This document shows, in pieces, positions 1-10,800 of a stretch of DNA of 64,000 nucleotides (the stretch's first letter is position 1; each line of letters begins with the position of its first letter). The DNA is taken from the NCBI GenBank assembly GCA_963931865.1, contig OZ007506.1:17560242-17624241 (forward strand). Reading direction: 5' to 3'. The stretch is from Axinella damicornis (Eukaryota; Porifera; Demospongiae; Axinellida; Axinellidae). The position numbers and the translations under genes are program-made. The notes under the pieces were generated by a model. The model was not told the DNA's origin. It saw only the letters and a program-made list of their open reading frames with translations, and made no database searches.

Positions 1-74
1 GAGGTGTACAAAGCCTGGAAACGAGGCTATACTTTCCCTAGGTCTGCTCCTTGTTTATCTGCATTGACAGTTTG

Positions 75-230
75 TGGGTGGCTGGTGGTCGAGTGGTTGA
101 GGCATTCGACTGCTAACTGCATGTAACTGCAAGCTTGCTGGTTCGAGTCCCACCATTACTGGACCCTGACATACTTTATACCGCATCCTTCGGAGGGGAT
201 GTAAAGCCGTCAATCCCGGGGTACTGGTTA
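75..230 (+). repeat. tRNA-derived SINE, unit 1 (split by insertion)
   Basis: A tRNA-like head with box A-type TGGTCGAGTGGTTGAGG near 86 and box B GGTTCGAGTCC at 140-150, followed by a non-tRNA body (CCTTCGGAGGGGATGTAAAGC). The body resumes at 1427 after a nested transposon insertion. The same SINE sits upstream of every gene, so it predates the tandem duplications. It is not a tRNA gene: the CCA-side stem does not close. Confidence 0.75.
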
Positions 231-1426
231 CAGGGGCGGATCTAGGGGGGGGGGCATCGGGGGCCGGTGCCCCCCCCTTTTGCTTCTTCACCGCTTTATT
301 TTCCTCCTTACGGATCAGTTGGAATATACGGCACCTCGGAAATTAATTAATTATTCGAGTGGGCGGGGCTAGGCAAGTCACGTGGTGGTGTTGCCGAGCC
401 GTAAAAGTGGCTGCTTCGTGGGGTCTGTCCAAGTGATCGGCCAGCATGCCCTGCTATGGTCACTTCGTGCAGCGAGCGAATGAAAAGCTCAGAGAAAGGT
501 GTGTCAGTCCTTATACTTGAATCCATGGTGCCAGGTGGTATCGACGACATATTAACAGTATGGTGGAGGCGTACAAAAATGACAAGAATCGTCTGAAAAG
601 TCACAAGAATCATCCGAAAATGATAGAAAACGATGGAATTCAGTGATTCTCTCCACTCCTCCAAACAACACTGGACCTATCTCCAGCGCAGGGACATGAT
701 TGAGCAGTTGCAGGTCGATCACAAGTCTGACTTGGACTGAGCATGGATAATAGAGCACAGGGATGGACTGAGTAAGAGCGGGGGGCTCTATCCTTTCTGG
801 ATTATTCCCTCCACCGGATCTGAAACTGATATAGGGCCTAGATCTAGACTGATTTGTGTTTGTGTGTGTGTGCAATGCCATGCCCTATGGGTCCCGCAAA
901 ATTTTAATCATTAACTACCTGTATCGCGCGCATGTACTTAACCCCGCAACACCACCACGTGACTCGCCTAGCCCCGCCCACTCGAATAATTAATTAATTT
1001 CCGAGGTGCCGTATATTCCAACTGATCCCTCCTTACTAACTTGCTGCCGCTACGTTGCAACTCCTGACCTGGCCTCCTCAGCTCGCAATACCGTGCGTTG
1101 CGGCCGTTGCCTGAAACCGAACGGCTTGGGAACGAGACCACGATCTAGTATACCCCTCCGTGTACGTACGTATTACGTTCGTGAGCGAAATTTGAGCAAG
1201 GAAGAAGCTCATGGCGGCCCTGGGACCTGCAATCCTCGTACATCTGGAACTTGCAGTGCAAAGCGCGAAGGTGCCACGAGAGCCCATCCTGAGAAGTGAA
1301 AAATGAAGGCGAAAAATTTTTTCCGCGCTTCGCGCGGACTGATCAGCGCTACGCACCTCTATGCACTGCCTCCGGCAGCGTTTAATATAGTGCCCCCCCC
1401 TTTCATAAATCCTGTATCCGCCCCTG
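231..1426. mobile_element. CAGGGGCGG-ended DNA transposon inserted in the SINE
   Basis: Left end CAGGGGCGGAT, right end ATCCGCCCCTG, flanked by GGTTA on both sides (226-230 and 1427-1431). Unit 4 shows the uninterrupted SINE GGTACTGGTTAGCATTAG. Carries no recognisable transposase and is itself interrupted by another element at 312-1028. Confidence 0.7.
312..1028. mobile_element. TIR element nested inside the CAGGGGCGG element
   Basis: Terminal inverted repeats of about 85 bp (312-400 against 945-1028), starting GGATCAGTTGGAAT and containing the ATTAATTAATT and GGGCGGGGCTAGGC segments. Flanked by CTCCTTAC on both sides (8 bp, or 9 if one C is counted outside). No coding capacity seen; open frames here are spurious. 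Confidence 0.72.
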
Positions 1427-2014
1427 GGTTAGCATTAGCATTCAGTTGCTATTGGGTTCACCTCGTTAGCCACTTTACATGGTGGTTCTCGCATGGAGAA
1501 CCCATGTTTAGTCTGTGACGGCCTACACAGTATACTTTGCGACATCACCTTCCTTACTTAAATCATAGATAATAGAAAGTGTCTGGGGGGTGGTCACATG
1601 GTAGAGTTATGCGCATGCATCCTAGGAACCGTAAAGGCGCCAAACACAGACCAGCTGCTTCAGCTTGTGAACGTCGTCGGTTAAGCTGCAGCAGAACTTC
1701 CCTCCCTTCCCTTCCCGTCTTTTCTGTTACTTGGCCGTTTAGTCTGTGACGGCCTTCTCAGTACACATTTGTGACATCACCTCGGGAGCCCTACGGCAAC
1801 GTTTATAGCACGGATTGAATTCGCATAAGGAGGATCAGATTCAATCGAGCCTAGATCAGATTTTCGGGGAAATCAGATCCACTGTGATTCCAGAAATGGT
1901 GACCAATTATATTCTACATTGACTTGCAATATCCCAGGCAAAGTTAGTGGATAGCCTTTCAGCAGTATTACTGCAACCCACTCTGAGGATAGATATACCA
2001 TGCTGTGCCTCTTG

Positions 2015-2080
2015 GAGCCTCGGTAATTGGGGAGAAGAGCTCTTCTCCCCAATTACCAAGAGCGCCTGGGAACGAGGCTA
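2015..2080. mobile_element. Hairpin MITE (GCCTCG family), 9-bp TSD
   Basis: Contains a perfect 36-bp palindrome at 2022-2057 and ends in GGGAACGAGGCTA. Flanked by TGCCTCTTG at 2006-2014 and 2081-2089. Unit 3 has the empty site (near 25853). Confidence 0.75.
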
Positions 2081-2119
2081 TGCCTCTTGTAAACCTTATA
2101 GTGAGTAATATTGAGATCA

Positions 2120-2400
2120 GTTCTTCAACCAATCAGAGGGCTGCATTGACAGGATGAGTGGGAGTTTAAATTGCTAGTTATTAATAGTTAGTGTAGGAGT
2201 GGGCATTACCCATGCACAGTATCACAGCAGTGTATGGTGGTGAGCATTGGAACGGGTAGCTTGCTGTGACAGATCGAGGTGAGGATCGAGTTGCCCATGC
2301 AATGATGCATGTATATACTGCCAATCACTGAAAGCTGAACTAAGTGTGGACACGGATATTCCAGGTGTGCTGAGCAGTAGCACATGTTATCATGTTTCCA
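2120..2400 (+). promoter_or_regulatory. Gene 1 upstream conserved block (candidate promoter/5' UTR exon)
   Basis: A block kept in all five units upstream of the kelch exon. It has a CCAATCAG motif near 2129 and a donor-like GATCGAG|GTGAGG at 2279, which could pair with the acceptor at 3886. Translation starts downstream, so any first exon would be untranslated. No TATA box is clear. Conservation is seen; the promoter role is inferred. Confidence 0.4.
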
Positions 2401-2739
2401 ACTCAGTCTGATATGGCTATTCCCATAGGGAATGTATGGAAAATGCTAGCCAGAGCAACTAGGGTGATATTTTCCCATATCACCGTAGTTGCTCTGTGGG
2501 TTATCGCGTCCCCCTAGGGCATGAATGTTATCATATTGCCAGTGTGGACACGGATATTCCAGGTGTGCTGAGCAGTAGCACATGTTATCATGTTTCCAAC
2601 TCAGTCTGATATGGCTATTCCCATAGGGAATGTATGGAAAATGCTAGCCAGAGCAACTAGGGTGATATTTTCCCATATCACCGTAGTTGCTCTGTGGGTT
2701 ATCGCGTCCCCCTAGGGCATGAATGTTATCATATTGCCA
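2344..2739 (+). repeat. 198-bp tandem duplication
   Basis: Two copies, 2344-2541 and 2542-2739, identical by eye. Each begins GTGTGGACACGGATATTCC, the end of the conserved upstream block, and contains an internal inverted repeat (GAGCAACTAGGGTGATAT against ATATCACCGTAGTTGCTC). Either very recent or an assembly artefact. Confidence 0.85.
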
Positions 2740-3195
2740 TGGCGCCAGCCAATGCATTAATGATATAATTATAGATGCATAACACAAGGAATTCAAGATG
2801 AAGGAAAGTACCAGTTGCGTGCAAGATGCTGGACTGGAACCTTACGGCTGCTTGAGCGGATGGAGGTGTGGACTGGGCGTGGCTATACTAGTAGGGGGCG
2901 GCGGCCAACTTACTCGTGGCTAGGCTAGGCTAGGCTGGGCCCGTGCTCGCGTATCAAAGAACGATAAGAGGCCCGCTTCTCCAACTGCAAACCAAGTCGT
3001 GGTCGGCCATTTCAGGTTGCACGGTAAGTCCCACGCGGCCTGAGAACGAGGCTGTACCGTTAGTACGCTCATAGAACTGTATGGTACGCTGATTGTGAGG
3101 CGCTACTGTTGCCAAGCCGCGACCGTTACCAAGGCCGCGATATCGACGTGTTCCCATAGCCGCAGGGTCTGGAAACATGATAATTAAATTTAATG

Positions 3196-3316
3196 TATTA
3201 TACAGTGTGTACAGGGAAACATCACTCGTCTGTAGCTGTATTGTCACTCGTGCCTGCGGCACTCGTGACAATACGGCAACAGACTCGTGATATTTCCCTG
3301 TACACACTGTATAATA
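3196..3316. mobile_element. Palindromic foldback insertion
   Basis: Arms of about 40 bp (TATTATACAGTGTGTACAGG against CCTGTACACACTGTATAATA) around a centre near 3250. Only in unit 1. Confidence 0.6.
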
Positions 3317-3327
3317 TATAAGTAGTA

Positions 3328-3784
3328 CAGTGGAACCTCTATAATCAGGACTCCATTGGAGGACAATATAAACTTCTTCTTTTTTCTCTCTTTTTTTTTC
3401 CTATAATAATTCTGCATACAATGTACAAGCAAGGACATGCACAATAGCTATTAATCTAATACATGGTGCATACCCACATACATGTATACTTAAACTATTT
3501 CAGCCTAGATCTGGTTCGAGTGGAGACAGGGCTGGGAACAATTGGAGCCCATTTAAAATTACGGTTAGTACAGCCAAGCCTCATCCGCAGACCAGGTGTG
3601 CCGTCACGTTCCTTGTACTCTACCTGCCTGGCTTTCCGCAATTTATAAGTGTACGTCAAGTTCCTCGTCACTCGATTCTGGTATAGTAGAGCTGGGAGTT
3701 TTTTGAGTCTTCTGCGGCCTTGTCACGAGAGGTTTACTATATTGTGTCCCTCTTACGGACAGTCCACTATCAGATGTTTCACTG
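3328..3784. mobile_element. Pogo-like MITE, unit 1
   Basis: Starts TA-CAGTGGAACCTCTATAAT and ends GATGTTTCACTG-TA, giving imperfect inverted ends with TA duplications as in Tc1/mariner/pogo-type MITEs. The same element lies in units 2, 4 and 5; this copy has about 240 extra bp inside. Confidence 0.65.
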
Positions 3785-3886
3785 TAGTTGTATGCTTTAG
3801 GCCGGCTGTATCACACACACTACACTAGTACTGTTGCCATGCTATAATTATTGTATTGTTGACATGGTTGGTTTGTTTTCATGCAG

Positions 3887-4825
3887 ATCCATTGATTTGG
3901 AGTGGAGCTGTGACAATGGCAGAGGTTGGTGGTGGCCAGCCATGGGAACAGTTGAAGTTGACTTGGAAAACACACACAAAAGCACCACATGAGATGGTGA
4001 GGGGTGCAGCTGTAGCTCATGGCGGTTTGGCCTATTTCAGTTCACATGATAGTCGGGATGTGTCTGTATATGACTCAGAGAAAGATTACTGGAGTAAATT
4101 GCCAAAGTGTCCTCGGCGTAACTTTGGACTGGCAGTCATCAAGAACCTCCTAACTGCAGTTGGCCCCTACCTCCTTAGTAGTTTCAGTGGTGGTAAGTGG
4201 GTGACAGTCTTTCCTTCAATGCCCACCATCCAACGTGATGCTGCTGTCATTAGTGCACAGAACTACCTCATAGTAGCAGGAGGATGGGGAGTGGCAGGAG
4301 TCCTGTCCACAGTGGAGGTAATGGACATGAACACTCTAGAGTGGTACACTGCTGCCAGCCTACCAGAACCTGTCTGGCACATGTCAGCCACTGTCTGTGG
4401 AGGGCGTCTCTACCTCCTGGGAGGGTGGGACAAGAATGGCCAATCAAGCCGTGCAGTCTTCACCTGCACCCTGGACTCCCTCATTCGCTCGTGTCACCCT
4501 CCCTCACAGACCACACCCCACACTAGTGAAGCCGGTGTCTGGCAGCGTGTCGCTGATGTACCAGTGGGGTTGTCTACTTGTACCACCTTGAATGGGAGGG
4601 TGCTGGCCATCGGTGGGAGGTTTTCATATGACCTTCCCAGAGCTGCTGTTCACATGTACAATTCTGAACGTAACTTGTGGCTGTTTTGGGGAAACATGTC
4701 CACAGCTCGATCCTGGTGCCTGGTGGTGGAACTGAGAGACTGCATCGTTGCTGTTGGAGGTTACATATATTATAGAACGTGCAAATCATGTGCAGCTGTT
4801 GAAGTTGGCTATCTGCAGTTATCAG
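3887..4825 (+). CDS. Gene 1 exon 1: kelch beta-propeller
   Basis: The exon follows the acceptor tttcatgcag and ends at TATCAG before GTGGGT (phase 1). I start translation at ATG 3916, which has A at -3 and G at +4 and begins MAEVGGG as in other copies. In genes 2-5 an in-frame TGA lies just upstream of this ATG; here a small deletion removed it. Blades are recognised by hydrophobic strands ending in a GG-type turn (for example LYLLGG, VLAIGG), followed by a Trp (EWYTAASLP, VWQRVADVP) and the next strand. The N-terminal PWEQLKLTW probably supplies the last strand of blade 6. This is the most divergent kelch copy: the second GG is reduced to VGPY and it carries FSYDLPR and YYRTCKSC loops. Confidence 0.85.
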
Positions 4826-7800
4826 GTGGGTGTTGTATAATTGCCGAGCGCATTAGCGCGAGGCATTGAATGGGGGATCTATTCTCATGATATACGTATG
4901 TATCTACGTATGTACTGGAACCTGTCACGCTCAGGAATGTTAGGAACGTTGCGGGTTTCCTGCCGGCCAACTAAGTTGTATTTGCAGTGAGGGCTCGACG
5001 GTGTGAGATTTACAACCTTGAAACTCCGATCAGTGGACCAGCTCGAGCAGCTACATATGGAGTTGAACAGTGAGCGCAGTCAACATACCGCAACTTCACA
5101 GTAGTCTTGCATAGCAAGAGGCGGGCCTTCAGGACTTGCAGAACTAGAGCGGCTGCATGTGGAGTCGAACAGTGACATCTTTTCACAGCTCCACACTCTC
5201 AAACTCTCGAATTAACGCTCGTAAGCACGTGGTCATGTCACACATATGCATGCGGCGCGCACGAGGCTGTTTTGGGGAAACATGTCCACAGCTCGATCCT
5301 GGTGCCTGGTGGTGGAACTGAGAGACTGCATCGTTGCTGTTGTTGATGCGGACACGTATTCCTAGTAGTGTATGACTGTTGTGAACAATACTCTTGTCCT
5401 GGGTCATACCCTTCATTGGCTATGGAGGGGTGGCTAATTGTAGCAACTCTCATTTGTGGTGGGACTGTTCATATTCCTACAGTAACCCATAAATGATTTT
5501 AGCAATGACCAGAAAGTGCCCTGGGGATGTAGTACATAACATGATTTATGTAGACGAAATGGGCAACACCAATTGAATTAGCCTCGTTCCCAGGTGCTCA
5601 AGCGCCTGGGAACGAGGCTACAATTGAATTAGTATAGGGTACCTGGCGTGAGGATGTTATGTATTTGGCTGTGAGAAAATTAGGACACAACCCAAGACTA
5701 GAGTGATATGTACCCATAACACCCCAAGGCAAGGAACCGACTCAGACACAATAGACATGTAATATCTGCCCATCCATTGAGTGGCTGTACCATAAATTTA
5801 AACAACAAGCACCACAGTAGGCCTGAGCCTATTATGCTCAAGATTTTACCTATTATTCTTTCTGGAAATTCCTAGCAATTATTCTTACAACCATGCCCTA
5901 TTATTCTCATGATATTCTTGTAACATCATAGTTGAAAATCAGCAATGAAACAGAAACATGTATGAGACAGAAAGTGCAGGCAGTAAACTTAATGTCTGTT
6001 GTGTTGCAGCATCAGTGCAGTCTCAATATAGTCTTCAAGCGAACTAAGCTGAAGGTCCCCAAAGCTGTTGTTCATCAACGAAAATACTCGTTCAGCTGCC
6101 ACAGACGAGGGACCACAGTAAGGTAGCTGTGAATATCAATGTCCAGCTATGAATATGTAATGCAGATTCTATGCTTGGCAGTGGAAACACACTGGAGTTG
6201 ATACTTCAAGCAGCTTGTCTTAGACCCAACCCTAATGGCATTAACTTTTCGTTTCTTTGCAGCAGGACAGGCCATCACTAAATCCCTCTTATTTTGGGGG
6301 GATTTTTTTACATTCGGAGCTTTGTGTCTTTGTAAAGGAAAGCGGCATCTCCCATGATGGCAGTGACAATGGACCTGGAACACACAAAACAGGCAAAATA
6401 AACTACCGTATTTCCGCAATCAAACGCCGCGGTTACTCATCACGCGATTTACTCTGTGGCTACTATTCGAGGGCGCGGGCGCGGCCACTAATCAAAGGCG
6501 GCGTTTATTAAACTCAGCATAAACAAGGAAGCGAGGAAAGAAGGTTTTGTTTCAGCCCTGGGCAGTGCGGTACTGTCATAATCATTCCAACAAAACGGTA
6601 GGAAACACCAAACCGATTACTGTCACGAATGATTTCGCCAGTCACACGTCGCTCGCTCCCGTGCCTCTACCTCAGAAAATGCCAAACGCTAATAGACAGC
6701 TCTCGGGGAATATGACCAACATTCAGTTCCCCTCTCTTCACGCTCACAGCGAAACAGTCACGGTCCTCGATGGCTAGACAAAGCGCTTCGATTTATCGCT
6801 GACCGTTCGAATACTAGCCGCGGCTACTAAACAAGGGCGGCGTTTATTTCGTTCAGCCCTTCTGGAGGTGCAGCTATTATTTGAGGGCGGCCACTAATTG
6901 AGTGCGGCGTTTGATCGCGGAAATACGGTATTTATGGATTTGCCATGGAATTGCAAGCTACAGGCCAAAATTCACTGTGGTGCTCAAAAGCAAGGATTTG
7001 GCTACCCTTGGCTTTCAAAAAGAAATTCACACACACCAACTAAAACTGAGGCCAGTTTCTGAAAGGTGGCACATATATGCACTGTGGTATAATTCAAGTT
7101 CGTTGCAGTTTGAAGTTGGGACTTAGTGTCTTGGGTGTGCACACACTCACCCGCCAGCCACACCAGTGTTACACGCCAACTATGTTGCTTCAAGTTGCCG
7201 CCATGAGAAATCTCAGTATGAGTGATGTTGTCTCATTAATTATTCATGATAAAAGTTGTGTAATTTTGCCAATGTCAAGCATCCTACCCCTAAAAGTTGG
7301 TGGATAAGCAAGCACATATAGACCACAACAATACTAATGCAGGGCTTGCTCAGGCTCACCCCAATATGGAACAGTTGTACCCACGGTTGTACCTAAGTTG
7401 TCCACATGACTACAATTGGTACCCACACAATAACATCCAAACACACTCCTGGTAAAGGAGTAATAGTACACTCAGGGAATTAAGGCACACAACCTATACC
7501 ATCATGACCACCGACACTTTCATAATTGCACTACTGGTAGGGAATTGAATAAATAACTCCTGGGCTCAGTGGAGGACATTGAGAGATTCTGACTTCATGC
7601 ACTGTCATCAATGTATTGGGCAAATGTGCACTCCTGGTAGGACCAGCTCACTTTTAACAATGATGCCTATGCCGAGCTTCACCTCATGGGATACTTCAGC
7701 GGACTCTGACAGCTCGCTCTTACAACTCATTCCAACTGGATAATTTAAACTACATAACGTTTACATAGTCTATATTATCCCCACACATGCGATGACTTTC

Positions 7801-10800
7801 TACTACGAAAGTGTCAGTAGGTGACGGTGGTCATGATGGTGTGTATCTTTGTACATGCACATTCACAAATAGTTCACTATTTACGTACATGGACAATTTA
7901 TTCCCTACCAGGAGTATGATGTTTAGAGACATTGTTGTGTAAATCAATGTCGTTACACTATACTGGTAGGGGAAAACTTGTTCTGCATAACTACACTCCT
8001 TTGTAGGGGAAAGAAGCTTTAGAAATGGAAAGCGTACGAGTAACTACTAACAACTGTCCATTACAGTGGTCACAAGACTGCTCAGGACAGACATGACTAA
8101 TGTGAAATATGCACACGTAGCAATTGTGTGGTACACTCGTTCTTTGTTAGCAACGTTTCATCATCTTCAACCTTGGACAACTGCGAGAACGAACATGTGA
8201 TCACATGTGGTCACACGTGGTTACATGTGATCATCCGAAATTACATCACATATTTCCGAGAATAAGAGGGTTATCCCCTGCTCACAGACGCCTGCCTACA
8301 ATGCACAGTTAGGGCATTAATAATCTGACACAAAGTTGCAAGTAATACTGGCAGATGATATAATTATACAGTCATGATATACCGTCACAATGTAACATCG
8401 TATATGTTATGACGTACAAAATGTATGTCACGATGTACCATATCATATCTATATCACCACATCCCTAGTACAGCTGTTGCCATCCTTCCATACTGAAATG
8501 ATGACTACATGTGTTTGTGTGTCCATGAAGTTGAAGTGGTCACTAATGTTCCAAAACATTCATTTCACGATATACATACCCTCCTCTCCTACATTAATTC
8601 CCACTCCCCCTCTCTGCCTTAGAATTAGCCGATGTAAAATCATGGCTGAATTTGTGTCCACAAAGTAATGCTTCTCATGTTCAGTATACTCCATTTTTCT
8701 CTTAAATGCTCACTTTACACCCCCCTCCCTCTCCCTAGCCTCGTTCCCAGGCTTCCTCGCCCACTTGCAGCTTCGTACTGTAAGCGACAAAAGCTGGGCG
8801 TGGAAGCCTCGGAACAAAGCTACCCTCTCCCCTCTACATGCCTTCCCATCTCTTCCTACTAACTCTCAGATGTAGGTGAGGAGAGACACCTGGCTGCCCT
8901 TGAGCTGGCCATGAGGCAGAAAGGATCACTGGACAAAACTATCATGCAGTGTGTCTTTGTCGGCCCTCCCCGCTCAGGCAAGACCTCCCTAATGAAACGT
9001 ATCATAGGTGAACGCCCCACCCCTTCCTCCCCCAGCACTGGGGTAGCTGACAAAGTGGTGCAAGTTGAAATTGTCAGATCGTCAACAGCAGCTGCAAGTG
9101 TGTCAGGCTCAACGTGGGTCAAACTCAGCCATGACGATGAGACTGCCATGGTCATCATGGAAACAGCTTGGAGCCATTCAGGTCACACAGCCCACAGTGA
9201 AACACATTCACAGGCTTCAGTAGCTGTAGCACCTGTGAATCAGACTGAGCTTACCACCACAACACTAGTCAGTAGTGTACCAGAGCACATAAACCAACCC
9301 CAACCACACCAGTCTCCCAGTCCAGCCGCAGCTAGCACACAGCCACACATTCCCTCTTTGTCTGGTTCTGCTAGCACCAGTACGGTTGACCTCAAGCCTT
9401 CAGTCCATTTCTGCCAAAATGCTCTCCAGAGAAATCTGCGGTATGCTATGAGGATTGCACAAGAACATAGCTGGTTGGTCTACCTCACGGACACGGGAGG
9501 TCAGATTGAATTCCAGGAGCTCCTTCCTCTCTTAGTCTCAGGTCCGTCAGTGTTCTTCCTGGTCTTCCGATTGGACCATGACCTCAACAAGCGATTCATG
9601 GTGGAGTACGTCCGCTCCACCGGGGCAATGTCAGAACCCTACCAGTCCAACTTTACAGTGAAGGAGACCCTCCTCCAGTCCCTCGCCAGCATTGCCTCCA
9701 TGGGGGCATCCAAAGTCTTCTTTGTGGGAACACACAAGGATATGGTTTCTGAGGCTAAAATTGAGCGCATTGATCTCAGCCTCCAGCACTTGGTCAAATC
9801 TACAAGTCTATACCATAAAGGCATGATCCAGTTTGCCTCTGAGTCCCGAATGCTACTGGCAGTCAACAACCTGTCCTGTGATGATTCGGATGCCCAGCTG
9901 GTTCGGTCAGCTGTAGAACGATTGGGCAGCCGGGGTGATTTTAACATCAGGTCCCTCCTTTCTTGGCTTATTTTTAGCCTGACAATTCGGAAACACAGCG
10001 ATCGTGTTCTCAGCTATGAGCAGTGCTTTGAGGTAGCCAGGCAGTGCGGCATTGAGACACAAGATGAGCTGAACGAAGCTCTGTGGTTCCTCCACACCAA
10101 GGTGGGTCTGATTCGCTACTTCCAGGGAGAGGGTCTGGAAGATGTCCAGAAGATTGTGATCACAGACCCACAGATACTCTTCGACATGAATACTGACCTT
10201 GTGGTTGACACCTTCACTTTCAACAAAGTTGACCCAGCCATTCAAGAAGCCTTCAAGAAGAAAGGTATCTTCCCATTCAGCACCTTTGAGAGGATCAGTG
10301 GTAGCTCAGAGCAGCTCTTGACTCCGTCCCGGCTGGTGAAGATCCTGGAACACCTCCTCATCATTGCCCCACTGGAGGAGGAGGAGGATGGGGAGAGGAG
10401 ATACTTCATGCCATGCGTACTGGCTCACACCAAGCCAGTCGAATCAGCAGTAGCTCTGCCAGGGTCTGAGCATAGTTATAGGCCATCAGCAGAGCAATGT
10501 CTTCTTGTTGTTGGCTTCAGATGTGGCTACTGTCCCAAGGGCCTCTTCGCGGCCCTGGTGGTGTACCTCCTGGATAACAAAAGGTCGCATTTCCAGTGGA
10601 GGCTCCGGAGAGACAGAGTCTTCAGAGATCAGATCTCATTTTCTGTGGGACCCTACGACACAGTTACGATAACTGTACAGCCAAAGTTCCTCGAGATTAC
10701 CTGCACTCCTTCATCATCCAAGTCGACTCACAATCGCCGCTTCCCCCCAGCCACGACATGTGGGGAAGTACGACGTTACATTGAGAGAGGCATTCGTGAG

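Larger units (their letters stand above)
1427..3886 (+). other. 5' region of gene 1
   Basis: No coding region. Holds the SINE remainder, sequence shared with unit 3 (about 1900-2100), a hairpin MITE (2015-2080), the conserved upstream block, a 198-bp tandem duplication, a palindromic insertion (3196-3316) and a pogo-like MITE. A run of CTAGG-type repeats lies near 2920-2940. Confidence 0.6.
4826..8869 (+). other. Gene 1 intron 1 (4.0 kb)
   Basis: Donor GTGGGT, acceptor CTCTCAG. Non-coding. Contains a 78-bp duplicate of kelch blade sequence (5265-5342), a hairpin MITE (5579-5620), a TIR element (6404-6930) and unit-specific repeats from about 7300 to 8300 with several copies of the CACTCCTGGTA motif. 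The 3' part from 8670 is the usual CT-rich tract, interrupted by a remnant GCCTCGTTCCCAGGC MITE. Confidence 0.6.

Noticed and set aside
75..165. tRNA-Leu/Ser-like gene
   Set aside because: Boxes A and B are present but the acceptor stem does not pair and a SINE body follows; it is a tRNA-derived SINE head.
1006..1299. Plus-strand 97-codon frame
   Set aside because: Crosses the boundary of two nested transposons and resembles no transposase.
3856..3915. Upstream extension of the gene 1 kelch frame (LTWLVCFHADPLIWSG)
   Set aside because: It crosses the splice acceptor at 3886 and lacks an ATG; in other copies the same exon has an in-frame TGA before the conserved ATG.
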